33,409 nt of DNA, from contig JADHOR010000019.1 in the NCBI GenBank assembly GCA_016778895.1, positions 1 through 33,409 on the forward strand, read 5' to 3'. This document shows, in pieces, positions 1 through 7,689 of this stretch; the stretch's first letter is position 1, and each line of letters starts with the position of its first letter. The position numbers and the translations under genes are program-made. The stretch is from Candidatus Puniceispirillum sp. (GTDB taxonomy: Bacteria; Pseudomonadota; Alphaproteobacteria; Puniceispirillales; Puniceispirillaceae). The notes under the pieces were generated by a model, which ran no database searches, was not told where the DNA came from, and saw nothing but the letters and a program-made list of their open reading frames with translations.

Positions 1-74
1 TGGTGCCGGATGAGGGAATCGAACCCCCAACTAACCATTACGAATGGTCTGTTATGCCATTTAACTAATCCGGC
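1..74 (-). tRNA. tRNA-Thr (anticodon CGT)
   Basis: Read on the minus strand this folds as a full cloverleaf. A 7-bp acceptor stem (GCCGGAT with ATCCGGC) is followed by a GTTA/TAAC D stem, an anticodon stem GACCA/TGGTT with loop TTCGTAA, and a T arm containing GGTTCGATTCC. The anticodon is CGT, which reads the threonine codon ACG. The discriminator base is A and CCA is encoded at the very edge of the window. Isoacceptor identity rests on the anticodon position. Confidence 0.95.
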
Positions 75-125
75 GATACGGCTGTTTTTGCCTTATCCAA
101 TGCAGCGAAACCTGCGATTGGCGCC

Positions 126-155
126 TTTATACCCTGTTCTCATCTTTGGCTTCAA
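126..155 (-). promoter_or_regulatory. Predicted sigma70-type promoter of tRNA-Thr
   Basis: On the minus strand a TTGAAG box (150-155) is separated by 18 bases from TATAAA (126-131), giving a 5' leader of about 45 bases before the mature tRNA end at 74. The match is reasonable but not perfect, and no experimental support is visible. Confidence 0.4.
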
Positions 156-171
156 TAGGCTTTGGCAGGTT

Positions 172-204
172 GCCAGCACGCTTATACCTGCCAGCACACT
201 TATA
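172..204. repeat. Imperfect 18-bp-period tandem repeat
   Basis: GCCAGCACGCTTATA (172-186) and GCCAGCACACTTATA (190-204) are two copies of a 15-base word with one difference, in direct orientation. They lie between the end of hemY and the predicted tRNA-Thr promoter. They could be two binding sites or a small local duplication; the sequence does not decide. Confidence 0.6.
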
Positions 205-222
205 GCAATTTAACAAGCTGGC

Positions 223-1476
223 TTAGGCCTGTTTAATTAGCGGGCTAATTCCGGTCGGCCGACACCAAACCAAGGCAGAAAACTCGTCACAGCTTGGGCA
301 AAATGCCTGCCATTCATCATGCCGGCTTTTACAGGCAATACATAGCCATATCGGATTGCTGTCCTCATCGCTGCCATCGATATCCCTTGCCTTGGCAAGC
401 AACCATTCAGCCTCACCTTCAATGCCAACGAGGCGCGCCTGTTCAGCAACCAGATGATACCCAGTCTTTTTGTGCACCGGATCAAGCTTTTGAAGCAGCT
501 TGATCAGTCGCGCAACAAACTGGCCGTCATTGCTTTCCCATGCCGTCTTTAACCGTGTTATAATCGCCTTGTGCGGGGCCAACCAAAATGCTTTTTCCAG
601 AATTTTTGCTGCACGTGAATATGCCTTATCGTCAATATAATGATCGGCAAGCATCATTACCGCCGGCAAAAACGCTGGATCAAGTTTCAGCGCTGCATTC
701 AGTTCCTTATCTGCCGCCGTCCTATCATCGGCAAAGCCTCTCGCCTTTAGGACATGCAGACTACAACGTTGCCGCAAAATTGCTGAGAAGCGATCTGCTG
801 ATGCAGTTTTCGCCTTTGATTTTTTCTGCTGGCGGCTGATTACCTCTAATGCGGGCAACGCTGCACTCCAGTCATTACGGTCAATCTCCAGCCTGAACAA
901 ATGATCAGCAGCCAGAACCGAATTTGGTCTTAATTTAAGCGCCGCCCGCGCCGCGTCACGCGCCATGGCCGGATCCTGATCATCAAGTGCCAGCCGCATC
1001 AGCCCAATATGCCCCAGAAATGCCGTTTCACGGTCATCCAACAGCAAGGTGAAGTAACGCCGCGCGGCTTGATAATCACCAGCGAGATGCGCCGCTTGAG
1101 CTGCCAGCAAACCGGTCAATTTTGGCGCCTTTAACAGCCGCTCAGCACGGCTTGCATATTTTCGCGCCTCGGCTGGCTCACCCGCCGATACCGCCATCAA
1201 ACCCAATGTCAGGGCATGATGCCCAGCGTCTTCCCTGCGTTGACGAAGCCGCCCACCAAGCCAGCCCGGCATACCACGGATGGCACGCCACAGACGATCA
1301 AAAAACACCAGTATGAGCGCAAAAACAACGATCAGCGCAACTGCAAGGCTGGTCGGCAATTCCATTCGCCAGCCAAGCCATTCAACCCGCACCACACCGG
1401 GCTGGGTTGCAAGCCAGCTCGCCGCCGCCGCCGCACCGATAACGATTGCAAAAAGAATAATGAGCTTTTTAAACAT
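223..1476 (-). CDS. hemY: HemY family inner-membrane TPR protein
   Basis: The 417-residue product has the HemY_N layout. A transmembrane helix at about residues 4-21 and a second at about 43-60 are followed by a long alpha-helical region of TPR-like repeats, which would face the periplasm in the known topology. The proteobacterial HemY of this type is linked to late heme synthesis by its operon position, but it is not the oxygen-dependent protoporphyrinogen oxidase that shares the symbol. Its biochemical role remains unclear. Near the C terminus are two CxxC pairs (residues 379-382 and 393-396), a zinc-ribbon-like knuckle, plus Cys405. It is the last gene of hemC-hemD-Mic60-like-hemY and starts 27 bases after the preceding stop. 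The ATG has no clear Shine-Dalgarno sequence, which suggests translation coupled to the upstream gene. Family assignment is firm; function is not. Confidence 0.88.
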   Translation of the reverse strand: MFKKLIILFAIVIGAAAAASWLATQPGVVRVEWLGWRMELPTSLAVALIVVFALILVFFDRLWRAIRGMPGWLGGRLRQRREDAGHHALTLGLMAVSAGEPAEARKYASRAERLLKAPKLTGLLAAQAAHLAGDYQAARRYFTLLLDDRETAFLGHIGLMRLALDDQDPAMARDAARAALKLRPNSVLAADHLFRLEIDRNDWSAALPALEVISRQQKKSKAKTASADRFSAILRQRCSLHVLKARGFADDRTAADKELNAALKLDPAFLPAVMMLADHYIDDKAYSRAAKILEKAFWLAPHKAIITRLKTAWESNDGQFVARLIKLLQKLDPVHKKTGYHLVAEQARLVGIEGEAEWLLAKARDIDGSDEDSNPIWLCIACKSRHDEWQAFCPSCDEFSALVWCRPTGISPLIKQA

Positions 1477-1503
1477 AATCTGATGACAATCCGGCTGGTA
1501 GCA

Positions 1504-2682
1504 TTACGGTAGCTCAATCGCGGCGGCAAGGTGGCTTGTAACCAGCGCATTAACCGCCTTATCGAGCGAGTGTCGCGCCACTGCCGCCTGCAACCAGTTA
1601 TCAAGTAGTGGCGGATCAGTACCTGACCATTGCCCAGCTGCCCGCATTGCCGCGGCAAGATCCTTAACCGCAAGCGCCGTCTCAAAATCGCGCAATGCCA
1701 TCGCATTGCCGCTAGCCAAATCACCAATTGGCCGCAACTGCACAAGCTGGCCAATCTTGGCACCAGTTTTTTCCAGAAAGCCTGCGTTATCACCAGCACG
1801 ATTCAAGGCCACAGTCATTTGCGGCACCAGATCATAGGCGTCTTGAATTAGTTGCGGGGCGCTTGCCGGCAGTGGGATTGCGGTCTGCCGCAATTGATCT
1901 AAACCGGCCATCGATATACCGCGATCTGCCAACCCTTGAAGAAGCGCTACCCATCGATCAAGCGGCTTACCCGCCAGATTATCTGCCAACAGGCCGCTGA
2001 CGACCAGCAGGCCAGTTTGGCTGATAAGTGACTGCTTGGCAGACTCCGCCAAAACCGATGCCCCCGGTGATGCTAGCGAGGGACTTGCCGGGATTGCAAG
2101 ATTGGCAAGCGCAGCCTCAAGCGCGGCAAATCGGCGATCCATATCAGCCCGGAACGCAACAGAATCCCTGCCCGCACGATCAGTCACCCCTGAGGCGGCG
2201 TCTGCAACCTGATGCGGGACTGGCGCTGATGCGATCTTGGCCAGCTGCTCCTGCATTTCAGCAAGCGCCGCCTGCTGGCGTTCACGTTCGGCCGCAAGCT
2301 GAGCCATAATCGCGGCGAATCTCTTATCCAGCGCGGCCTGATCTGTCACAGAATTGCGGTCTTGTGAAACTTGGCGTTGTTCTGGAGTCTGTTGACCGGA
2401 GACTGCAGCGCGAACTCCCACCATTTCTGCCGCGTGATGGCGTTGCTGCCAGATTGCAACTCCTGAAAGACCCATCGCAAAGACTGACAGACCGAGCGCC
2501 ACAAACGCAATTGCCTGAACCTTTGGCGATGGCTTGGCCAAAAATTTTGAGTCTATTGAAGCCGAAGCCGTGTCAGCGTGCGTGCCACCCTGTCTTGGCG
2601 ATGCGGTCTGGGCGGGTTTTTCGACCGCTTCACCGTCAATCATATCGCCTGACCCGGCAGATGGTTGCTTTGGTTTTGCCAT
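1504..2682 (-). CDS. Mitofilin/Mic60-like inner-membrane protein (COG4223 type)
   Basis: The 392-residue protein has a polar N-terminal segment of about 55 residues and one transmembrane helix at about 57-78. A Q/E/A/R-rich coiled-coil stretch follows (about 115-190). The helical C-terminal domain ends in a mitofilin-signature-like segment (about 335-392: AMRAAGQWSG, then LLDNWLQAA). Known biology: alphaproteobacterial Mic60 homologues, relatives of the mitochondrial cristae-junction protein, are typically encoded between the uroporphyrinogen-III synthase gene and hemY, exactly the position here. The inferred role is shaping or contacting the inner membrane, possibly tethering it to the outer membrane through the coiled coil. 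There is no strong ribosome-binding site. Length and architecture fit; sequence conservation in this family is low, so the call leans on context. Confidence 0.72.
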   Translation of the reverse strand: MAKPKQPSAGSGDMIDGEAVEKPAQTASPRQGGTHADTASASIDSKFLAKPSPKVQAIAFVALGLSVFAMGLSGVAIWQQRHHAAEMVGVRAAVSGQQTPEQRQVSQDRNSVTDQAALDKRFAAIMAQLAAERERQQAALAEMQEQLAKIASAPVPHQVADAASGVTDRAGRDSVAFRADMDRRFAALEAALANLAIPASPSLASPGASVLAESAKQSLISQTGLLVVSGLLADNLAGKPLDRWVALLQGLADRGISMAGLDQLRQTAIPLPASAPQLIQDAYDLVPQMTVALNRAGDNAGFLEKTGAKIGQLVQLRPIGDLASGNAMALRDFETALAVKDLAAAMRAAGQWSGTDPPLLDNWLQAAVARHSLDKAVNALVTSHLAAAIELP

Positions 2683-2830
2683 GATGCGCTATGGTGTGTC
2701 CTGTTTGCCATTTACCTGCGGTGATATCGTTCAATCACCCGTTAATCATAATCGCTTCAATAATATCATAGCACCGCGATAAGATACCAGCATGACCTAA
2801 ACTGCCATTGTGCGCAGTTTATTGGCCCAA

Positions 2831-3574
2831 TCAGCCTTGCTGCTCACGCTTATGGCGCAGAACCGCGATGGCCATTAACCGGCTACGGCGTGGCTGGCGC
2901 GCAATATAGATATTCTGCCAGCCGCTACCGGCGGCGCTGGCAATGGCATTGCTCCCAGCAATTAAACTGCTCGACGCCAGAGCTGCATCCTGCCTGGCAG
3001 CGCTAACACCCGCCCGAAAAAGCTGGATTGACCGCCGTGACATGGCAACCACTGCCGCAACGTTTCGATCAGCCAGGGCGCTGGTGATTACTGCGGTAAA
3101 CCCAGCCGCCGCAATCATCCGATAAACCGGCACCCGCACGACGTCTAAATCCGCTAGCGCCGCTGTCATATCAAAGCTGACATCAACCGCACTTGGCCAG
3201 ATTAGACGGCCAGTCGTCAATCTGGATGCCGCAACCACCTTCCGGATTGGCGTAATCAGGCCAGCCCCGCTGCCATTACCGGTGATTACTTGCGAAAATC
3301 CGGCATCATGTGCAGCTGCCGCTGTTGCCGCGCCAACGACAAAGACCGGTTTTGCCGCCCATGCCGCGGCTGTAGGCGATCGCCGGATCGCATCAACAGC
3401 ATGGCGGCTGGTAAAAATAACCCCGTCATAGCTGGCTGGATCGGGCATTTCATGCGCAACTTGTATACCGCGCATAACCGGGCTGGCAAGCGCCGGAACA
3501 CCATAGCGTTGCAGCCATAATACATCACGATCAGCATCAGGCTGAGGCCGTATGATTAGGGTGAATTTTGCCAT
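2831..3574 (-). CDS. hemD: Uroporphyrinogen-III synthase
   Basis: The product cyclises and inverts ring D of hydroxymethylbilane to give uroporphyrinogen III in the cytoplasm. The sequence has the two-domain HemD pattern: an N-terminal part with IIRPQPDAD and a FTSRHAVDAI segment near residue 60 (SxxAV-type motif), and a C-terminal part with AVVAMSRRSIQLF (compare the usual SP..A..F). Overall length is 247 residues, normal for the family. Three consecutive ATG codons occur at 3580, 3577 and 3574. The upstream AAGGG directly abuts the first, so the third, at 3574, has the best spacing (6 bases) and was chosen. HemD is poorly conserved, but the location between hemC and the Mic60-like gene makes the call secure. 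The 109-base gap to hemC has no terminator that I can see. Confidence 0.9.
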   Translation of the reverse strand: MAKFTLIIRPQPDADRDVLWLQRYGVPALASPVMRGIQVAHEMPDPASYDGVIFTSRHAVDAIRRSPTAAAWAAKPVFVVGAATAAAAHDAGFSQVITGNGSGAGLITPIRKVVAASRLTTGRLIWPSAVDVSFDMTAALADLDVVRVPVYRMIAAAGFTAVITSALADRNVAAVVAMSRRSIQLFRAGVSAARQDAALASSSLIAGSNAIASAAGSGWQNIYIARQPRRSRLMAIAVLRHKREQQG

Positions 3575-3683
3575 CATCATCCCTTACTGTCACAGATCTG
3601 CGAATGGTTGCCAGCTAGATTATCACCAGCATTTCGTCCACCACCCAAAACGATGCCGCGATAAACCAGCCGGTCAATCCTGA

Positions 3684-4619
3684 TCAGGCAAGAAACCCGC
3701 GGCCACCTGCAAGACCCAATAATTCAGCACCCAATTCGGCGCCAAGCCTTTCTGCCTGTTCAGCAGGCGCAGACATTTGGCGGCGATGCGCGGCGCTGCC
3801 ATCAGGCCGCAGGATCATCCCGTCAAGCGTCACGTGACCGGCCTCATCAAGCACTGCACTGGCCGAAATCGGTGTCTGGCATGACCCATCTAGAAAGCTG
3901 AGGAGCGCACGTTCAGCAGTAACCTCGACAAGTGCCGTAGGGCAAGTCAGCCCACCAACAAGCGCCTTTACCGCAACTGCCCGGGGGGTATCAGACGCCG
4001 CAATCTGCACAGCCAGCGCACCTTGTGCCACCGCAGATGGCATAATCTCGGCATCAATCGGCGTATAGTCAATCTCCACACCAAGCCGTTTGATACCGGC
4101 AACAGCAAGAATAAGAGCGTCATAATCGCCCGCTGCCAACAACCCTAGTCGCCGGTTGAGATTGCCACGGATTAGCTGGATTTGAAGATCAGGCCGGTAA
4201 TTCAGTAAAATAGCGGCACGGCGAACCGATGCGGTGCCAATTCGTGCGCCTTTGGGCAAATCATCAAGACTGCGATATGGCCCGACAAGCGCATCACGCC
4301 GGTCTTCACGCACCAGAACCGCACCAATTACGGTGCCGGGGGCAAAAAATATCTCCATATCCTTCATTGAATGCACAGCGGCATCGGATTCGCCAGCCAA
4401 AATTGATCGTTCCAGCTCCTTGATAAATAGCCCCTTGCCACCGGCCTTGGCAAGTGGGCGATCCAGAATCCGGTCGCCTTGGGTGGTCACCGGACGCACC
4501 TTAACCGCGGCAGGTTTCAAGGCAGAGCACACCATCTCAGCCTGCACCATAGCAAGCTGCGATGCGCGGCTTGCCAAGCGCAGCGGTTCGGCATCAAAAA
4601 ACGAGAAATCAACGTTCAT
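3684..4619 (-). CDS. hemC: Hydroxymethylbilane synthase (porphobilinogen deaminase)
   Basis: This enzyme polymerises four porphobilinogens into hydroxymethylbilane on a dipyrromethane cofactor. The 311-residue protein shows the hallmarks: PLRLASRASQLAMVQ at the start, TTQGDRILDRPL with GGKGLFIKELE, HSMKDM, IGTASVRR, and the GSCQTPI loop whose Cys247 would bind the cofactor. It is the first gene of the heme operon and is transcribed divergently from tsaD across about 155 bases. The ATG at 4619 has no good Shine-Dalgarno sequence, but no alternative start fits the N-terminal strand better. The 5' region on this strand contains a GGGG/CCCC-capped potential hairpin of uncertain meaning. Confidence 0.97.
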   Translation of the reverse strand: MNVDFSFFDAEPLRLASRASQLAMVQAEMVCSALKPAAVKVRPVTTQGDRILDRPLAKAGGKGLFIKELERSILAGESDAAVHSMKDMEIFFAPGTVIGAVLVREDRRDALVGPYRSLDDLPKGARIGTASVRRAAILLNYRPDLQIQLIRGNLNRRLGLLAAGDYDALILAVAGIKRLGVEIDYTPIDAEIMPSAVAQGALAVQIAASDTPRAVAVKALVGGLTCPTALVEVTAERALLSFLDGSCQTPISASAVLDEAGHVTLDGMILRPDGSAAHRRQMSAPAEQAERLGAELGAELLGLAGGRGFLA

Positions 4620-4774
4620 AGCACGCCATGTCTAAAGGGGCTGGAACGCAAATGCAAAGCCAAAAACCCCGCTTTTGACAAAAACCATCGTAACCCACCG
4701 CGTTACCGAGAGGACTGGCGTCTCAATCCGGCTTCAGATAAGGTGAGGCAAATCTGTTTTAGGGAATATGCTTC

Positions 4775-5848
4775 ATGGCCCAACGTACCGTCATTATGCT
4801 TGGAATTGAAAGTAGCTGTGATGAAACTGCGGCGGCGATTGTCGCGGCTGACAAGACCATTCACGCTAATGAGATCGCGTCGCAAATCGATACCCACGCA
4901 AAACATGGCGGGGTTGTACCCGAAGTGGCAGCACGTGCGCATCTTGAAATGATTGATCAGGTGATCCGTGACGCATTGGCAAATGCCGGCATGACAATGG
5001 CGGACATTGATGCGGTTGCTGCTACAGGCGGGCCGGGCCTGATTGGTGGGGTTGCTGTCGGCACGGTTACGGCCAAGGCCATCGCCGCAGCCCGGCAAAT
5101 TCCCTATTACGCGGTTAATCATCTTGAAGGTCATGCGCTCAGCCCCAGGCTTGCCGATGATGTGGCGTTCCCGTATCTACTGCTGCTGGTGTCAGGCGGC
5201 CATACGCAATTGCTGGCAGTGGTTGGTCCCGGACAATATCACCGTTATGGCACAACCATGGATGATGCGGCTGGCGAGGCGTTTGACAAGTGCGCCAAGG
5301 CAATGGGGCTTGGCTATCCGGGCGGGCCAGCTATCGAGGCGGCCGCAAAAGACGGTAACCCAAAATCAATTGCCCTACCGCGCCCGTTGAAAGGTAGCGC
5401 GAATTGCCATTTTTCCTTTTCCGGCCTAAAAACCGCGTTGGCCAACCGCCTCAGCCAGCTTGGCGGGCCAAAGGCCGCGCCCTTGGCCGATCTTGCCGCC
5501 AGCCTGCAAGTCGCTATCGCCGATTGTCTTGCCGACCGTACTAAAATGGCAATGGCACGTTTTCTTCAGGCTTTTCCGCCGCAAGATGGAAACCAGCCTG
5601 TCTTGGTAATCGCTGGTGGTGTTGCCACGAATAAGCATATTTTCACCTGTTTACAGAAGGTTGCGGATGCGTCTGGGTTTCGCCTGTCAGTACCGCCGGC
5701 CAAATTATGTACCGATAATGCGGCGATGATCGCCTGGGCCGCACTCGAGAGGCTAGACGCAGCGGATGACCTGGGCTTTGCGCCGCGCCCGAGATGGCCG
5801 CTTGATCCTGAGGCAAGCCCGCCGCCGGGCCGGGGTGTTCGTCAATGA
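4775..5848 (+). CDS. tsaD: tRNA N6-adenosine threonylcarbamoyltransferase
   Basis: TsaD transfers the threonylcarbamoyl group to A37 of ANN-decoding tRNAs, working with TsaB and TsaE. The 357-residue protein carries LGIESSCDETAAAIV at the N terminus, the NHLEGH metal site (His116 and His120), the LLLVSGGHTQL nucleotide-binding strand (about 136-146), DDAAGEAFDK (163-172), and VIAGGVATNK near the end. The start at 4775 is preceded by AGGGA at a workable distance; an internal ATG at 4796 would remove only seven residues. It heads the set running divergently from hemC, and its stop overlaps the gpsA start in ATGA. This divergent arrangement is common in Alphaproteobacteria. Confidence 0.97.
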   Translation: MAQRTVIMLGIESSCDETAAAIVAADKTIHANEIASQIDTHAKHGGVVPEVAARAHLEMIDQVIRDALANAGMTMADIDAVAATGGPGLIGGVAVGTVTAKAIAAARQIPYYAVNHLEGHALSPRLADDVAFPYLLLLVSGGHTQLLAVVGPGQYHRYGTTMDDAAGEAFDKCAKAMGLGYPGGPAIEAAAKDGNPKSIALPRPLKGSANCHFSFSGLKTALANRLSQLGGPKAAPLADLAASLQVAIADCLADRTKMAMARFLQAFPPQDGNQPVLVIAGGVATNKHIFTCLQKVADASGFRLSVPPAKLCTDNAAMIAWAALERLDAADDLGFAPRPRWPLDPEASPPPGRGVRQ

Positions 5849-6822
5849 GCCGCGCTGTTGTTATTGGTGCTGGCAGTTGGGGGGCGGCAATTGCCAGCGC
5901 ATTGCAACGCGCTGGGCAATCCAGCATAGTTCTCGCACGTCGTCAGGAAAGCGTTGATGCGTTGGCCACTGGACGCTGCCTGCAATTACCAGATGCGAAA
6001 CCGGCAGCGCCGATTGCCGCGACAATCGATCCCACCTGTCTTGAAAACGCCGCACTGATTTTTGTTGCAGTTCCGGTGATGGCGAATCAGGCCAGTTTTT
6101 TAACCATCTCTGACCGTCAAAGCAGCGGTCAGCCTGGCGTCGTTATTCTTTGCGCCAAGGGCATTAGCAAGGCCGATGATGGTAGTGCCATGCTGCTGAA
6201 CGATCTTGCCGCGAGAACCTTACCAAATCACCCCGTAGCGGTGTTTTCAGGGCCCAGCTTTGCCGATGAAGTCTTTGCCGGACTGCCCGCCGCACTGGTC
6301 GCCGCCAGCAAGGACCCCACCATTACCAACCGCATTCAAGATGCTTTTGAGGGCAGTAATTTGCGGCTTTACAGCAATGATGATCCGGTTGGTGTAGCGC
6401 TCGCTGGCGCGATGAAAAATGTCATTGCTATTGCCGCTGGCTGTGCTGTTGGGGCGGGATTTGGCGACAATGCCAAGGCCGCAATCCTAACCCGGGGCCT
6501 TGCTGAAATTGCCCGTTTCGCCAGCTTGATGGGGGCTAAGCCGGATACCATTTTTGGCCTTGCCGGTGTTGGTGATCTGGCATTGACCTGCGCCGGGCCA
6601 CATTCACGCAATATGGCATTTGGCATGGCGCTTGGGCGCGGTGAGACACCACCAGAAAAGCTTGCCGAAGGCAGCCATACCGTTGCGCAACTGGCGGCAT
6701 TAGCCAAAGCCAACGGGGTTGATTTACCAATCACCAACGCAGTGGACAAGCTGGTTAATCACGGGCAGGATTTACATAGCATTGTGGCTGGCCTGTTGGC
6801 GCGGCGTGCCGGTGCCGAATAG
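5845..6822 (+). CDS. gpsA: Glycerol-3-phosphate dehydrogenase [NAD(P)+]
   Basis: GpsA reduces dihydroxyacetone phosphate to sn-glycerol 3-phosphate, the backbone precursor of phospholipids. The 325-residue protein has a Rossmann GAGSWG loop at residues 8-13, a CAKG segment at 103-106, FSGPSFADE (134-142), the GAMKNV segment with the likely catalytic Lys191, and GVGDLALTC in the C-terminal helical domain. The start overlaps the tsaD stop by four bases, so translational coupling is likely. Length is typical and no defects are visible. Confidence 0.96.
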   Translation: MSRAVVIGAGSWGAAIASALQRAGQSSIVLARRQESVDALATGRCLQLPDAKPAAPIAATIDPTCLENAALIFVAVPVMANQASFLTISDRQSSGQPGVVILCAKGISKADDGSAMLLNDLAARTLPNHPVAVFSGPSFADEVFAGLPAALVAASKDPTITNRIQDAFEGSNLRLYSNDDPVGVALAGAMKNVIAIAAGCAVGAGFGDNAKAAILTRGLAEIARFASLMGAKPDTIFGLAGVGDLALTCAGPHSRNMAFGMALGRGETPPEKLAEGSHTVAQLAALAKANGVDLPITNAVDKLVNHGQDLHSIVAGLLARRAGAE

Positions 6823-6871
6823 CGCAACAAAGCGTAAAACAGATGAAAAGACAAATGACAAGAGGGTCATA

Positions 6872-7291
6872 TTGCAATATTGGCTGATGAAATCCGAACC
6901 ATCATCATGGTCATGGCAAAATCAGCTTGACCGTGGCGCGGCTGGCGAGAGCTGGGACGGCGTGCGAAACTATCAGGCTGCTAATAATATGAAAGCCATG
7001 CAGATTGGTGATCTGGCTTTTTTCTATCATTCGGTCGATGAAAAACAGATTGTTGGCATTGTCGAGATTTGCGCGCTTTATCATCCCGACCCGACTGATC
7101 CCTCTGGCCGCTTTGGCATGGTCACCATTCGCGCGGTAAAATCAATGAACCGCCCGGTTACCCTCGCCCAGATCAAAGCCGATGAACGCCTCACCAATAT
7201 GCCACTAGTGCGCCAATCACGCCTGTCGGTAACACCGGTTTCAGCCGGTCATTGGGCGGTTATTATGGAAATGGGTGAAACCAGCCTTTAA
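6872..7291 (+). CDS. EVE-domain protein, probable TTG start
   Basis: The product (139 residues from the chosen start) is a single EVE domain, a PUA/YTH-like fold. Recognisable blocks are YWLMKSEPSSWSW at the N terminus, WDGVRNYQAANNMKAMQIGDLAFFYHS, the IVGIVEI strand, and the end SRLSVTPVSAGHW. EVE/YTH-like domains are known or proposed to bind modified bases in DNA or RNA; the ligand of this stand-alone housekeeping form is not known. The reading frame is open back into gpsA, but the domain begins at TTG 6872. That codon has a good Shine-Dalgarno sequence, AGAGGG (6861-6866), 5 bases upstream, and no in-frame ATG lies nearby. It follows gpsA by 49 bases, the usual alphaproteobacterial order. 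Confidence 0.88.
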   Translation: MQYWLMKSEPSSWSWQNQLDRGAAGESWDGVRNYQAANNMKAMQIGDLAFFYHSVDEKQIVGIVEICALYHPDPTDPSGRFGMVTIRAVKSMNRPVTLAQIKADERLTNMPLVRQSRLSVTPVSAGHWAVIMEMGETSL

Positions 7292-7311
7292 CGATTATCC
7301 GCCGGAAACGA

Positions 7312-7689
7312 TTACTCGCTAGCCGATTGCGAACTACGCGAGCGTTTGATTAAAAACAGGTTGCGCAGATAGATAAACAGCCCCAGCCCCTGTCCGCAAA
7401 TGATTACCGGGTCCTGCCGCCAGATCGCATAGAGCAGCAGCACCGCTCCACCGCCAATCGAAAAATACCAAAACGCAATCGGGATAACCGAACGGCCCTG
7501 GCCTTCTGATGTCAGCCATTGTACGATAAAGCGCATGGCGAATAGCCCCTGACCGGCGAATCCAACGACAATCATGATCTGTTCGGGACGTGTCGCAAGG
7601 CTGTCTGGTAAGAACGGAAACGCCACCAATAGCGCGTTGGCAAATCCGCGCGCCACCATTTCAATTGATGCGGACAGATAGGCAATCAT
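7312..7689 (-). CDS. LAB_N (lipid-A-disaccharide synthase N-terminal-like) membrane protein
   Basis: This 125-residue protein is a stand-alone LAB_N domain: hydrophobic helices at about 38-58, 69-87 and 93-111, with the motifs GFAGQGLFAMRFIVQWLTSE and PIAFWYFSIGGG, then a short basic tail. Such proteins are found next to GT2 and GT39 glycosyltransferases. They are usually taken to be small membrane partners or flippase-like components of lipid-linked sugar transfer; they have no LpxB catalytic domain. Its ATG overlaps the stop of the GT2 gene (ATGA), so the two are almost certainly co-translated. The exact role is inferred from context. Confidence 0.85.
   Translation of the reverse strand: MIAYLSASIEMVARGFANALLVAFPFLPDSLATRPEQIMIVVGFAGQGLFAMRFIVQWLTSEGQGRSVIPIAFWYFSIGGGAVLLLYAIWRQDPVIICGQGLGLFIYLRNLFLIKRSRSSQSASE

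Noticed and set aside
1-74. tRNA ends as integration sites for a mobile island
   Set aside because: The adjoining genes are conserved core operons and no integrase or repeated tRNA 3' end was seen in the window.
4675-4680. A perfect TTGACA between hemC and tsaD as a tsaD promoter
   Set aside because: No -10-like hexamer is found at 15-20 bases downstream, so it cannot be called a sigma70 promoter from sequence alone.
4703-5134. A 143-codon minus-strand frame opposite tsaD
   Set aside because: It lies antisense to the conserved N-terminal half of TsaD; codon pattern and content are those of a shadow frame.
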